64,000 bases of DNA from Vanilla planifolia (taxonomy: Eukaryota; Streptophyta; Magnoliopsida; Asparagales; Orchidaceae): the NCBI GenBank assembly GCA_023846275.1, contig CM043865.1, forward strand, positions 30,981,912 to 31,045,911, read 5' to 3'. Positions 63,056 through 64,000 of the stretch are shown piece by piece. The notes below the pieces were generated by a model. It was given only the letters and a program-made list of their open reading frames with translations. It was not told where the DNA came from and did not search any database. A program made the position numbers and the translations under genes. How positions within the stretch are numbered: the stretch's first letter is position 1; every line of letters starts with the position of its first letter.

Positions 63056-64000
63056 CTGTTTCCATTCAGCAAATTCCAGAATGTATTAAAAATAACTAAT
63101 TACTAAAGAATATGAGAAATCACAAAAGATAAGGAAGAGATATGCAAGTACAGAATATAGAATAACAAGTTGATTGCTTGAATAACTACACATTTTATTA
63201 AGCTGTGCGAGCTCTTCAAATCCACTCTTCTAGACTACATGAAATAAAATAAATTCGGATGATGCAAATGTCATATCCTCAAAATTAGCACAATGGTGAT
63301 GCAGCATCAAAAGACATAGGCAAACTAGTCAATTGCACTAAAAATTGATATTGTGCTACACACCCCATTTGGAAGGCTTGTTGTATGTATGTGTGTGTTA
63401 CACTGGCCCCAAATTTTTATTTGCTTGTAACTTGGGAGTATTTCAATTAATCCAATTCATTATTGGTAGATAAGTGAAATTGGTCTAAAAAACGGGTTTT
63501 TTAACTTCTTAAGGTAACAAAAATGGTCAGCCTTGTCATTGCACATTATAGGAGGAATGCATGTGGTTGAGAGGCATTGTTGCAGGGCTAGTTAATATCC
63601 AGGAATGATGCAGCCACCCATTGGAGACATAGCGACCACTTTCAGCCTTTTGGCAGGTATAATTGATAAATTGCTCCAAAATACAAATGGAGGGTACAAC
63701 ATTTCTAACATGTTAAACAACTTATTTATGGTGAGATACTTGATTAAAGGATCACATAATATAAACAAATGTGAGAACCCAATGTACATCAGCAGAAACA
63801 ATTATAACTGGCAGAAGCTAAATAATGAATCAACACAGGTGTGCAAAACGAGTAGGGTAGTTAGCTACTGATAAGAGTATCATGTTGGTCAAAGGCAATT
63901 CAGGTTTTTTGGTTAAGGCCAATTAAGAAAAAAAATAAGCCAACAGGTTCCTTCTCTCTGAACACCAAAGTAATCTAGATAAAAATTCACAATACTAATA
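63056..64000 (-). other. intron of the JMJ24-like gene
   Basis: The exon at 62714-63055 opens after acceptor GGAAACAG in phase 0, so the gene continues to the right. I find no further JmjC exon up to 64000. The minus-strand frame at 63592-63801 and the plus-strand frame at 63605-63871 have no resemblance to the family. Treated as intron. Confidence 0.6.

Noticed and set aside
63592-63871. Frames on both strands near the right edge as further JmjC exons
   Set aside because: Translations lack the expected sequence that precedes the exon at 63055, and no matching splice sites were found.
1-64000. A gene cluster or new system linking the protein genes
   Set aside because: F-box, ERF, LRX-like, transporter, SANT and JmjC genes have unrelated families, mixed orientation and large spacers; no sign of co-regulation is visible.

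Overview
This is a plant nuclear genome window: intron-rich genes with GT-AG junctions, a nuclear tRNA-Asn, plant-specific families (AP2/ERF, HAK/KUP, LRX-like, JMJ24-like) and long AT-rich spacers with old retroelements. The LEP/FZP-type ERF and Sirevirus-like LTRs would fit a monocot, but the sequence read by eye does not settle the lineage.

Layout. 1-7.5 kb: AT-rich spacer with a 1.94-kb solo Copia-type LTR flanked by a perfect 5-bp target duplication. 7.5-9.7 kb: two-exon F-box/DUF295 gene (+). 11.4-12.3 kb: intronless ERF transcription factor (-). 13.3 kb: tRNA-Asn(GTT) (-). 13.4-25.8 kb: repeat block with a minisatellite, a second and older copy of the first LTR family, a 3.06-kb Gypsy-type solo LTR, and a decayed LINE abutting it. 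26.0-27.3 kb: LRX-like secreted leucine-rich-repeat protein without the extensin domain (-). 28.1-37.7 kb: nine-exon HAK/KUP potassium transporter (-), reconstructed as 790 residues, with an unidentified antisense coding-like stretch in its 4.3-kb intron. 41.1-58.2 kb: ELM2/SANT-type chromatin protein (+); its 788-residue coding part is 54950-58232, and a GT donor at 41566 suggests a 5'-UTR exon followed by a ~13.4-kb intron that holds LTR fossils and tandem duplications. 61.0-64.0 kb: 3' part of a JMJ24-like JmjC gene (-), cut by the window edge, with Phe in place of the distal iron-binding His.

The genes do not form a pathway or cluster; this is ordinary plant gene order. Two chromatin-related genes (ELM2/SANT and JMJ24-like) converge at the right end. 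I found no convincing new biological system. The points most worth a second look are the His-to-Phe JmjC gene, the possible giant 5'-UTR intron, the unidentified antisense reading frame in the transporter intron, and the extensin-less LRX-like protein.
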